A DNA stretch of 64,000 nt from Dehalococcoidia bacterium (lineage in GTDB: Bacteria; Chloroflexota; Dehalococcoidia; Dehalococcoidales; UBA3254): contig JANYAV010000025.1 in the NCBI GenBank assembly GCA_025361145.1, positions 1-64,000 of the forward strand, in the 5' to 3' direction. Of the stretch, positions 7,506 to 15,506 are shown one piece after another. Below the pieces are notes generated by a model. It did not search any database. It was not told where the DNA came from and saw only the letters and a program-made list of their open reading frames with translations. The stretch's first letter is position 1. Every line of letters begins with the position of its first letter. The translations under genes and the position numbers were made by a program.

Positions 7506-9395
7506 TTACTTACCCCCTTCTTGAATAATTGAATGGGTGGGACAAATCTGGGCACATAATGAGCAGCCATCGCACTGGGCCGCGTCAATAACCACCTTGC
7601 CGTCTGCCATAATAATCGCCGGGCAGCCCAGAGCATTCAAACAGAGCTTGCATTCAGTGCAGGTGGCTTTGTCTATCTGGTAAGGGCGCACCTTCTCACC
7701 GCGCTGGCGACGATCTCTCTGCGCTAGAATCCCGCACATGGCCCGGCAGACTATCAATGAAGGACCATCAAAGCGGATAGCTTTTTCAATTACTTCCAGG
7801 GTTTTCTTCTGATCGAAGGGATTAACCACTTCCACCAACTTGACGTTGCAGGCCCTAGCCACGTCTTCCGGTTTGATACCAATTTCTCCGGCGCCAGGCG
7901 CGCCGGGATGAGGCTGGAAGCCGGTCATAGCGGTGGCTGAATTATCCAGGACAATCATGGTCATCTTCGTTTTATTAAAAACCGCGTCTATCATGGCGGG
8001 AACGCCCGAATGGAAAAAGGTGGAATCTCCCATGTGACCCACCACCGGGCCGTTCTGGCCTCGGGCGACACCGCCGGCGACGCCGAAACCGCCCCCCATG
8101 CAGCAATTAACATCATAGGAGCTCAAAGGAGGATTAATACCCAAACTGTAGCAACCAATGTCGCCGCATAAAACCCGTTCGCCAAGGTCCTTTTTAATCT
8201 TGCGCACCGCTTGATTGATGGCATAGAAAGAAGCCCGGTGAGGACAACCAGCGCACAGAGTAGGAGGCCGGGAGGGCAAGATAGCCACGGCTTCCGCGGT
8301 TTGTCGATCGAGTTCGGTGTAATTGAGCGGCATTTTAACCCCGCTTAACCTGGCGATAGCTTCCGCCATAATACGGGTGGAGAATTCATTGCGGATAGGC
8401 AGTACATCTTTGCCGTGGATTTTACTGACAATACCCGTTTCCTGGGCCAGAACTTTGACATGGTTTTCGACGAAAGGCTCCAATTCCTCAGCTACCAGAA
8501 TCTCGGAGACGGACTTCAGGAACTGGACCACCTTTTTCTCGGGCAGAGGATGGGGAGTGCCGATTTTAAGCAGGGAGACCTTATCCTCCAGCCCTAACCA
8601 GCGCAAAGCTTCGACGGTATAGGCATAAGCGATACCACTGGCGATGATGCCCAATTTGGCGCCCGGAACGGAGTTTAGCTGATTAAAAGGCGAGTTTTCA
8701 AACTCGGCTTTAATTTTGCCAAAACGCTCCAGCAGAGCTATCCGGTTCTTACGGGCGAAGGCTGGAATAACCAGATTAGATTCTCTCTTCTTGAATTCAC
8801 CCTTTAGCGGAGTTTTATGGATAGGACCCAGTTTTACATCTCCGCGAGCGTGGCTGATGCGGGTCACTGAGCGCAGCATAAAAATCTGGCCGAATTTTTC
8901 GGAAAGTTTAAAGGCCTCCACCGTCATGTCCTTGGCTTCCTGGACGGAAGAGGGTTCTAATACAGGCAAGTAGGCCTGTTCGGCAATTGAACGGTTGTCC
9001 TGCTCATTCTGCGAGCTCCAGATACCAGGATCATCGGCATTGACCAGCAGCATACCGCCTATTACCCCCGTGGTGGTGGCCGACATAAGCGGATCGTGGG
9101 CCACATTCAAACCGACGTGTTTCATCGATACCATGGCCCTGACGCCGCATAAAGCAGCGCCGTAAGCCACTTCAAAGGCCACTTTCTCATTGACCGACCA
9201 TTGGGCGTAATACCCGACTTCACCGGCCAGATCGATCAAGGTTTCACTGATCTCACTGGAGGGGGTGCCGGGATAAGCGGCATAAACCGCCAGCCCCGAT
9301 TCGATCGCGCCGCGGGCAATGGCTTCATTGCCCAGCATGAAAAGAGATTTCCCGGCGGCATCTGAGGTAAGATTAAGTTTTTCAGTTTCGGACAA
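7506..9395 (-). CDS. iorA: Indolepyruvate:ferredoxin oxidoreductase, alpha subunit
   Basis: 629 residues, close to the family norm. The N-terminal half is the pyrimidine-binding/transketolase-like part (AAYPGTPSSEISE, MVSMKHVGLNVAHDPLM). The thiamine pyrophosphate region GDIGCYSLG...GHMGDSTFFHSG...VLDNSATAMTG lies around residues 410-490. The C-terminal 60 residues hold two ferredoxin-type clusters, CTECKLCLNALGCP and CDGCSLCAQICP. It forms the catalytic subunit with IorB. The TTG at 9395 is the start because GGAGG lies 7 bases upstream and there is no better in-frame codon. Confidence 0.94.
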   Translation of the reverse strand: MSETEKLNLTSDAAGKSLFMLGNEAIARGAIESGLAVYAAYPGTPSSEISETLIDLAGEVGYYAQWSVNEKVAFEVAYGAALCGVRAMVSMKHVGLNVAHDPLMSATTTGVIGGMLLVNADDPGIWSSQNEQDNRSIAEQAYLPVLEPSSVQEAKDMTVEAFKLSEKFGQIFMLRSVTRISHARGDVKLGPIHKTPLKGEFKKRESNLVIPAFARKNRIALLERFGKIKAEFENSPFNQLNSVPGAKLGIIASGIAYAYTVEALRWLGLEDKVSLLKIGTPHPLPEKKVVQFLKSVSEILVAEELEPFVENHVKVLAQETGIVSKIHGKDVLPIRNEFSTRIMAEAIARLSGVKMPLNYTELDRQTAEAVAILPSRPPTLCAGCPHRASFYAINQAVRKIKKDLGERVLCGDIGCYSLGINPPLSSYDVNCCMGGGFGVAGGVARGQNGPVVGHMGDSTFFHSGVPAMIDAVFNKTKMTMIVLDNSATAMTGFQPHPGAPGAGEIGIKPEDVARACNVKLVEVVNPFDQKKTLEVIEKAIRFDGPSLIVCRAMCGILAQRDRRQRGEKVRPYQIDKATCTECKLCLNALGCPAIIMADGKVVIDAAQCDGCSLCAQICPTHSIIQEGGK

Positions 9396-9938
9396 GGTGT
9401 TCCTCCGTTATGAGTTTAAAGTTACGAGTTTCGAGTCGCTAGTCCCCACCCCAGATCCTTCAGCCTCGCCTTTCGAGGCTTCCAGGATGACAGCAGAGCT
9501 GTCAGTTTAAAGTTTCTAGTTAGCCCCTACCACCCTGAGATCCTTCGCTTCGCTCCAGGATGACAACGCTATTATAAGTTTTGGGGAAGTGAGGAGACTC
9601 ATTGAAAATCCATTATTCTCTAAATATTATCATGACATAGCCGCACCTGTATATTCCTATTAATTAAATGAGATGAACTGATTACGTGTAAGAAGGCCCT
9701 TTGAGCGTCAAATATGGTTGAAAAGCAGGCTTTGACGATATAATTAAGGTTAAAATCGCCCCTTGATCCCTCTGAAACCCCATAGAATCGTTTGTTTTTA
9801 GCGGTAGCTATCCTTTAAGATGGCAACAAGTAAGCGGTAATTCAACTCTAAATTTCCCTCCGATAAGGAACTGGTACACCGCCAGTGTCCTCAGGATTTT
9901 TAGCCCCGGGTTTCTCGCTTTTAGTGGCAAATCACCTA
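9396..9938. other. Intergenic region between iorA and the nrdR promoter
   Basis: No credible gene. It contains two CACCCTGAGATCCTTCG-type hairpins (9446-9492, 9530-9565) and the words AGTTTAAAGTTTCTAGTTAG. A ~340-base block from 9597 resembles nothing else in the window. Within it, ACTGG-TACACCG-CCAGT (9869-9885) can form a hairpin. The block may be the decayed end of an insertion sequence, but I cannot identify one. I looked for a cobalamin riboswitch here because of nrdJ and did not find one. Confidence 0.6.
9446..9565. repeat. Two CACCCTGAGATCCTTCG-type hairpin repeats
   Basis: Copies at 9446-9492 (loop CAGCCTCGCCTTTCGAGGCT, itself self-complementary through AGCCTCG/CGAGGCT) and 9530-9565 (loop CGCTTCGC). 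Both have the CCT/AGG stem and end with CCAGGATGACA. The first copy has lost the GA of CCTGAGAT. Confidence 0.8.
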
Positions 9939-9992
9939 TTGACAAACACTATCCATTGTGGTTATATTGATTTGCACCACTAGATATTGGGG
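9939..9992 (+). promoter_or_regulatory. nrdR promoter with two NrdR boxes
   Basis: TTGACA (9939-9944), an 18-base spacer and TATATT (9963-9968) form the promoter. Box 1 ACACTATCCATTGTGG (9946-9961) fills the spacer; box 2 CCACTAGATATTGGGG (9977-9992) lies just downstream. They match the known NrdR box consensus acaCwAtATaTwgtgt at about 13 and 12 of 16 positions and are 31 bases apart, the three-helical-turn spacing usual for paired NrdR boxes. Binding would block polymerase, so the nrdR-nrdJ operon is predicted to be autoregulated. Confidence 0.8.
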
Positions 9993-9999
9993 TTTATAA

Positions 10000-10566
10000 A
10001 TGAATTGTCCTTATTGTGGATATACTGATTCAAAGGTCATCGACTCTCGTGACGTTAATGACGGAGTCCGCCGCAGACGCCAGTGCCTGAGCTGTAACGC
10101 TCGCTTTACCACCCATGAACGTTTACAATCGGCCAGTCTGTTCATCATTAAAAAGGACCAACGGCGCGAGGAGTTTAACCGCGAAAAACTGCTGGGAGGG
10201 ATCCGCAGAGCCTGTGAGAAGCGCCCCCTGCCCACCGGTACTATTGAAAAAATCACGGATGAAATCGAAGCCGGCCTGTATAAACTGGGCAAGGCTGAAA
10301 TAGCCAGCACACTGATCGGCGATATGGTGATGGAGAAACTGAAAGAGCATGATTACATCGCTTACATCAGGTTCGCCAGTGTCTACCGGGAGTTCGCCGA
10401 TATAAGAGCGCTCAAAGAAGCGGTAGATAACCTGGTAGTGATGCCGAGAGGACAAGCCAGGGAAGCCTTAACCCCGCGGCCAGATAAAGGCACGAAAAAC
10501 CAGAAAACCGAAACAACGGTTAAGAAAACCAGCAGGAGATCGAAAACCCATGTCAAGCGGGCGTAA
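10000..10566 (+). CDS. nrdR: Transcriptional repressor NrdR
   Basis: 188 residues. The N-terminal zinc ribbon MNCPYCGYTDSKVIDSRDV...RRRRQCLSCNARFTTHER is followed by an ATP-cone domain (IIKKDQRREEFNREKLLGGI, residues ~50-140). NrdR senses the ATP/dATP state and represses ribonucleotide reductase genes. It is about 35 residues longer than usual, with a C-terminal basic tail rich in K, R and T. It overlaps nrdJ by 17 bases, so the two are cotranscribed, and its own promoter carries NrdR boxes. SD support is weak; the ATG is fixed by the zinc ribbon. Confidence 0.95.
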   Translation: MNCPYCGYTDSKVIDSRDVNDGVRRRRQCLSCNARFTTHERLQSASLFIIKKDQRREEFNREKLLGGIRRACEKRPLPTGTIEKITDEIEAGLYKLGKAEIASTLIGDMVMEKLKEHDYIAYIRFASVYREFADIRALKEAVDNLVVMPRGQAREALTPRPDKGTKNQKTETTVKKTSRRSKTHVKRA

Positions 10567-13135
10567 TCAGATTGTCAAGACGATCTACTCAGTGGCCGAG
10601 TCGATGGGCATCTCTGAGAGAGAGCGTATCGATAGCGTTATCGAAAAATATATGAAGCTCACGGAGCCGGTGTCACTCCCCGGAATGGAAGCCCTGGTTT
10701 CAGACAAAGCTAAATCAGCGCATGCCCCCAGTTTAATGGAAATTCAAAGCATGGTGAAAGATATCCTGGCCAGGGAAGAACTAAAAAAACAGAAGGAGAA
10801 ACAGCCCAAAATGACTAGCACCATCGCTAAACCAGTAGTGAAAGTTTCTTCAGAAGATAAAACAACTGAAAAAGCGGTCAGCGGAACTAACCTGACTGAA
10901 AACGCAATTCACGTTTTAGAGAAACGCTATTTAAAGAAAGATAAAAGCGGAAAAGCGGTCGAAACACCCATTGAACTATTCAAACGAGTGGCACAGACTA
11001 TCGCCTCCGCCGACCTGAAATATAATGCCAACGCCGACGTTGAGGCACGTGAAGAAGAGTTTTTCCGGATGATGACCAGCCTGGATTTTTTGCCTAACTC
11101 ACCCACCCTGATGAACGCGGGACGGGACCTGGGACAGCTTTCGGCCTGTTTTGTCCTGCCTGTGGGCGATTCAATGGAAGAGATCTTCGACGCCGTTAAA
11201 TACACCGCCCTCATTCACAAGAGCGGCGGCGGTACCGGTTTCTCCTTTTCCCGCTTGAGACCGCATCAGGATAGAGTAGGTTCGACCGGCGGCATCGCCA
11301 GCGGCCCAGTTTCCTTCATCCGCGCCTTCGATACCGCTACCGATGTCATCAAACAGGGCGGCATGCGGCGCGGAGCTAATATGGGCATCCTCAGCGTAGA
11401 CCATCCTGACATCCTGAATTTTATAGACGCCAAAAAGGACATGGTCTCACTGACCAATTTCAACCTTTCAGTGGCTATTACCCAGGACTTTATGGAGGCG
11501 GTTAAAGCCGGCTCTGATTATAACCTGATCAATCCCCATAACGGAGAAGTCTTTGGCAAGTTAAATGCCAAAGAGGTCTTCAACAAAATCGTGGACGGAG
11601 CCTGGAAGACCGGCGATCCGGGTATTGTTTTTATTGACAGAATCAACCGGGACAATCCCACTCCCAAACTGGGTAAGATCGAAAGCACTAATCCCTGCGG
11701 TGAACAACCGCTGCTGCCTTATGAGTCCTGTAACCTCGGCTCGATTAATCTGGCCCGGATGTTGAAAACCGCTAAAAAAGAGGAAATAGACTGGCCGAAA
11801 CTGGCTAAAACTATCCACACCGCGGTGCATTTCCTGGACAACGTGATCGATATGAATAAATTCCCCCTGCCTCAAATCGAACAGCGCACCCGCGAGACAC
11901 GCAAGATCGGTCTGGGCGTCATGGGTTTTGCCGATATGCTGTTGCAGATGGGCATAGCTTATAATTCAGAAGAAGGACTCAAAACTGCCAGCGAGGTTAT
12001 GCGTTTTATTAACGACGAATGCCTTAAGGCCTCTCAAGAACTGGCGGCAGTTCGCGGAGTTTTTCCGGCTTACGAAGGCAGCATCTATGATAAAGCCAAC
12101 GGCATCAAGGTCAGAAACGCGGCCCGCACCACCATCGCTCCTACCGGGACTTTGAGCATCATCGCCAGTTGTTCCGGCGGCATTGAGCCTGTCTTTGCCC
12201 TCAGTTTTACCAAGAACATTCTGGACGGTTCACACCTGATCGAGGTCAATCCCTATTTCGAAGAAGCGGCTAAACGCGGCGGCTTTTACTCTAAAGAACT
12301 AATGCAGAAATTGGCTGAAGGCGAACATCTGGCTGATTTGGCCGATATCCCGGACGATATCAAGCGGGTTTATGTCACCGCCCATGAAATCACACCGGAA
12401 TGGCATGTCAGAATGCAGGCAGCTTTTCAGAAACATACCGATAACGCCGTATCCAAAACGGTGAATTTTGCTAAAACTGCTACCCGCGAGGACGTGGCCA
12501 ATGTATACCTGATGGCTTTTGAGCAAGGTTTGAAAGGCATCACCATCTACCGTGATGGAAGCCGCGAAGGACAGGTGTTGACCACCGGCAAAGACAAAAA
12601 AGCGGAAGCCGCGCCCGCCCAGGCAGCGCCTGTGCAGGTTTCCCGCACTCCGCGGAATAGAGCCAAGGTCACCACAGGTATCACGGAAAAAGTCCAGACA
12701 GGCTGTGGCAACATCTATGTCACGGTAAACTCGGACGATCAGGGTATTTGCGAGGTATTTTCTCACCTGGGTAAAGCCGGCGGCTGCGCCGTGGGGCAAC
12801 TCGAAGCTACCTGCCGTCTGATTTCCTTAGCTCTAAGAGCAGGCGTAGATTTAAATTCGATAGTCAAGCAATTAAAGGGCATCCGCTGTCCATCACCCTG
12901 CTGGGACAACGGCAAATCAGTTTTATCCTGCGCGGACGCCATCGCCATTATCCTGGAAAAATATATTCACGGAAAGACCAATAGTAACGGCAACGGACAT
13001 TCTCATGACAGCGCCAAAACAGCGGATGCGGGTTCATTGAAAAACACCGCAGGGCAATGCCCCGAATGTGCGACCCTGCTGAGCTATCAAGAAGGTTGCT
13101 TCGTCTGTCCCGGATGTGGTTATACTAAGTGTTAA
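10550..13135 (+). CDS. nrdJ: Class II (vitamin B12-dependent) ribonucleoside reductase
   Basis: 861 residues. Reduces ribonucleotides to deoxyribonucleotides using adenosylcobalamin. A low-complexity N-terminal ~110 residues precedes the catalytic barrel (LEKRYLKKD, PTLMNAGRDLGQLSACFVLP, GGGTGFSFSRLRP). The active-site segment NPCGEQPLLPYESCNLGSIN carries the N-x-C-x-E radical residues, and the GTLSIIASCSGGIEPVF segment is present. A TSCPD-type domain (VQTGCGNIYVTVN...GGCAVGQLEATCRLISLALR) follows. The C-terminus has two CxxC pairs (CPECATLLSYQEGCFVCPGC), the usual redox or zinc tail of NrdJ. Oxygen-independent synthesis of deoxynucleotides fits an anaerobe that depends on corrinoids. Confidence 0.95.
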   Translation: MSSGRNQIVKTIYSVAESMGISERERIDSVIEKYMKLTEPVSLPGMEALVSDKAKSAHAPSLMEIQSMVKDILAREELKKQKEKQPKMTSTIAKPVVKVSSEDKTTEKAVSGTNLTENAIHVLEKRYLKKDKSGKAVETPIELFKRVAQTIASADLKYNANADVEAREEEFFRMMTSLDFLPNSPTLMNAGRDLGQLSACFVLPVGDSMEEIFDAVKYTALIHKSGGGTGFSFSRLRPHQDRVGSTGGIASGPVSFIRAFDTATDVIKQGGMRRGANMGILSVDHPDILNFIDAKKDMVSLTNFNLSVAITQDFMEAVKAGSDYNLINPHNGEVFGKLNAKEVFNKIVDGAWKTGDPGIVFIDRINRDNPTPKLGKIESTNPCGEQPLLPYESCNLGSINLARMLKTAKKEEIDWPKLAKTIHTAVHFLDNVIDMNKFPLPQIEQRTRETRKIGLGVMGFADMLLQMGIAYNSEEGLKTASEVMRFINDECLKASQELAAVRGVFPAYEGSIYDKANGIKVRNAARTTIAPTGTLSIIASCSGGIEPVFALSFTKNILDGSHLIEVNPYFEEAAKRGGFYSKELMQKLAEGEHLADLADIPDDIKRVYVTAHEITPEWHVRMQAAFQKHTDNAVSKTVNFAKTATREDVANVYLMAFEQGLKGITIYRDGSREGQVLTTGKDKKAEAAPAQAAPVQVSRTPRNRAKVTTGITEKVQTGCGNIYVTVNSDDQGICEVFSHLGKAGGCAVGQLEATCRLISLALRAGVDLNSIVKQLKGIRCPSPCWDNGKSVLSCADAIAIILEKYIHGKTNSNGNGHSHDSAKTADAGSLKNTAGQCPECATLLSYQEGCFVCPGCGYTKC

Positions 13136-13149
13136 TTTGCAGAGAAAAG

Positions 13150-13300
13150 AGGTATAATATTGGTAAGATGTATTTATTGGCTAGCTCCTGTATCAGGGAA
13201 GTACTTCTAAAACCTCTTTCGAGAGGGAAAATTCGTCCCGTCATCAAAATAGTATCTGGTTTGTCTGTTACGCGGCGGCCTTCCGGACTGCCGCTTTTCT
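13150..13300 (+). terminator. nrdJ downstream region: -10-like box, then a rho-independent terminator
   Basis: GCGGC-GGCCTTCCGGACT-GCCGC (13272-13294) followed by TTTTCTTT is a plausible terminator. Upstream, TATAAT (13153-13158) and an inverted CCTCTTTCGAGAGG (13217-13230) suggest that a short transcript could start here and end at the same hairpin, either a small RNA or a leader of the 13370 gene. I see no known RNA family. ORF 13129..13311 covers it and is judged spurious. Confidence 0.5.
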
Positions 13301-13369
13301 TTAAATTATGAAGTTTACTTAGCCGGGTTAATAAAGCTGGCCAGGATTATAGGAAAGGAAGGTGTAAAA

Positions 13370-13633
13370 ATGGAAGAGCATATCTTTATTACACCCGAAG
13401 GACTCAATTTCAAGCCCAGTTGTGACAGCCCGGATCCAGATTTTCTGGATTTTCGTTCGATTAATTTCAACCCGGATGCGACGGTTCAGGACACGATCAA
13501 GGAACTAATGGAGCTTAATGCTAACATCGCGCAGAACAGCACCATGCAGAATCTGCCTTTCTCTATAAATATCGAGCCTCAACGACGCATGCGCTGGCCT
13601 AAAGGGTCCAAGCAACCGATTATGGCCTCCTGA
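13370..13633 (+). CDS. Small protein of unknown function (87 aa)
   Basis: Begins MEEHIFITPEGLNFKPSCDS with AAAGGAAGG 8-9 bases upstream of the ATG, a strong ribosome binding site. The product is acidic in the first half (DSPDPDFLDFRSINFNPD), has a short helical segment DTIKELMELNANIAQ and ends in a basic RRMRWPKGSKQ stretch. No transmembrane segment or metal motif is seen. It is followed at 49 bases by another small gene and then the radical SAM gene. I do not recognise a family; coding status rests on the start signal, composition and gap-free placement. Confidence 0.65.
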   Translation: MEEHIFITPEGLNFKPSCDSPDPDFLDFRSINFNPDATVQDTIKELMELNANIAQNSTMQNLPFSINIEPQRRMRWPKGSKQPIMAS

Positions 13634-13681
13634 GTCGAATTTCTGCTACACTGTTGATAGCATAAATGAAAGGAGGCTGCG

Positions 13682-13876
13682 GTGTCTTCTAAATGTGAAG
13701 CTATCAACTATCAAGGTTGTCCTCTGACACAGGTCGTTCTGGTCAGTTATTGGTTGGACGTTTTCACTTTACTCTCCGCCTTGCGACCTCATGCCACCCC
13801 CTATCTGCATATCTCTAAGAACCCCATATTAAGCGCCAAAGCTATCAAGATAATTGGCCTGCCGGTGGAGGAGTAA
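13682..13876 (+). CDS. Small protein of unknown function (64 aa)
   Basis: GTG start at 13682 with a near-perfect AAAGGAGG eight bases upstream. The sequence has two early cysteines (SSKCEAINYQGC) and a hydrophobic stretch LTQVVLVSYWLDVFTLLSAL that may be a membrane or buried helix. The stop lies 32 bases before the radical SAM start, so translational coupling is likely. No family recognised. The strong ribosome binding site is the main reason to call it a gene. Confidence 0.55.
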   Translation: MSSKCEAINYQGCPLTQVVLVSYWLDVFTLLSALRPHATPYLHISKNPILSAKAIKIIGLPVEE

Positions 13877-13908
13877 AGACGAGCAAGAAATCTATCACCT
13901 GGGACGAG

Positions 13909-15453
13909 ATGGAGAAAGGCCGCAAGCGGCTGGAGCGGGAAACCGGCAGCATCTTGAAAGACTGGGGCGGCAAATTGCCTTTCGCTTTCGTCTATCCCAA
14001 TAGTTACTTTATCGGCATGTCCAATCTGGGCATGCAGACCATTTACGGGTTTTTAAACGCGCGCGAAGATGCGGTTTGCGAGAGGATCTTCTGGGATAAA
14101 GAGAATAGTGAAAATGGCGTTGTGCCGCTTTCGGTTGAATCTCAACGGCCTCTCACCGATTTCGCCGTACTGGCCTTTTCATTTAATTATGAGATCGACT
14201 TTTTCAACATTGCGCCCCTGCTTAAAGCCAGCGGTATTCCACTCTATGCTGAGCAGAGAGATGAAACCCAGCCACTAATCATCGCGGGAGGGCCCTGCAT
14301 TAGCGCTAATCCGATGCCAATAGCACCGTTTTTCGACTGCCTGTGCATCGGGGAGGCTGAATCTCTTCTGCCGGCCATGCTGCCGGTTATTGAAGAAGGG
14401 CTATCGGGGAACCGTGAAGAATTACTTAGAGCAATGGCCAAAATCCCTGGCGTGTATGTCCCGCAATTTCCCCCGGAAAAACCAGTCACCCGCCAGAAGC
14501 TGATGAATCTCGACGATTATCCGGCCCACTCCATTGTTTTAACGCAAGACACCGAACTCAGCGACCTGTATCTGCTGGAAGTGGAGAGGGGCTGCGCCCA
14601 CAACTGCCGTTTTTGCCTGGTGAGCAGCGCCTTCAGCCCCATGCGCTTTCATTCGCTGGATTCAATGTTAAAACAGGCGGAAATAGGACTTAAATTAAGA
14701 AAAAGAATCGGGCTGGTAGGCCCGGCGGTCACTGATCATCCTCAAATAGAAGAACTTTTAAAAGGTCTGCTAGACCTGGGGGCTCAGGTCTCGATTAGCT
14801 CACTCAGATTGACCTCTCTTAATCAGGAAATTATGCAGCTGCTGGTGAAAGGCGGAATGCGCTCGGTGGCGCTAGCGCCGGAAGCCGGATCGGAATGCCT
14901 CAGGCAATCGATAAAAAAGGGTATAAGCGAATCTCAAATTCTGGAGGCTATCAGACTGGCCGGAGAAGCCGGAATGCAGCAGCTAAAGCTCTATTTCATG
15001 ATCGGGCTGCCAGGAGAAACAGAGGCTGATATACAGGCAATCGTTGATCTGGCGCTGACCGGGAAGAAACTAATTGAGCACAAGCGCGGAAAAACCCGCC
15101 TAACCCTGAATGTTTCACCCTTCGTGCCAAAAGCTAGTACAGTTTTCCAACGCCTGCCAATGACCCCGCTGGATGTCTTACAGGCCAGAATAGCCTTTCT
15201 GAAAAATCGTCTGGCGGGACAGGGGATTAAGATCAATAATGAAAGCCCACAGTGGAGCGAAGTTCAGGCAGTGCTCTCGCGAGGAGATTCCAGTCTGGCT
15301 AAAGCATTGGCTGGCATTGAGAAAGAATCACTGGCTGCCTGGCGTGAAGCTATGGAGACAAACCATATTGATACGGACTACTTCGCGCACCAGGAATGGA
15401 AAGCAGATTCCAAACTACCCTGGTCTATCATAAAATCAGAGACCTCCGGGTAA
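13909..15453 (+). CDS. Radical SAM protein with B12-binding-type N-terminus
   Basis: 514 residues. The N-terminal 170 residues (PFAFVYPNSYFIGMSNLGMQ, FNIAPLLKASGIPL, IIAGGPCISANPMP, CIGEAE) match the cobalamin-binding-like domain of B12-dependent radical SAM proteins. The cluster motif CAHNCRFC (residues ~229-236) follows in ERGCAHNCRFCLVSSAFSP, then a TIM-barrel core with APEAGSE and YFMIGLPGETEAD. It resembles the TIGR03960-type group found in many anaerobes, whose substrate is unknown. The ATG at 13909 lacks a strong SD, but the frame remains open upstream (TSKKSITWDE), so an upstream non-ATG start or coupling to 13682..13876 is possible. Confidence 0.85.
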   Translation: MEKGRKRLERETGSILKDWGGKLPFAFVYPNSYFIGMSNLGMQTIYGFLNAREDAVCERIFWDKENSENGVVPLSVESQRPLTDFAVLAFSFNYEIDFFNIAPLLKASGIPLYAEQRDETQPLIIAGGPCISANPMPIAPFFDCLCIGEAESLLPAMLPVIEEGLSGNREELLRAMAKIPGVYVPQFPPEKPVTRQKLMNLDDYPAHSIVLTQDTELSDLYLLEVERGCAHNCRFCLVSSAFSPMRFHSLDSMLKQAEIGLKLRKRIGLVGPAVTDHPQIEELLKGLLDLGAQVSISSLRLTSLNQEIMQLLVKGGMRSVALAPEAGSECLRQSIKKGISESQILEAIRLAGEAGMQQLKLYFMIGLPGETEADIQAIVDLALTGKKLIEHKRGKTRLTLNVSPFVPKASTVFQRLPMTPLDVLQARIAFLKNRLAGQGIKINNESPQWSEVQAVLSRGDSSLAKALAGIEKESLAAWREAMETNHIDTDYFAHQEWKADSKLPWSIIKSETSG

Positions 15454-15506
15454 AACCTGCCCCCTTTTAAAGACTAATCGCTTCGCCGGGAAAAATGCCA
15501 TGACTT

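Noticed and set aside
9771-9910. Cobalamin riboswitch upstream of nrdR-nrdJ
   Set aside because: The GCCAGTGTCC-like string is isolated; no B12 box or matching stems on either strand.
13129-13311. 60-residue ORF after nrdJ
   Set aside because: Overlaps the nrdJ stop and a terminator, with no ribosome binding site and no recognisable composition.
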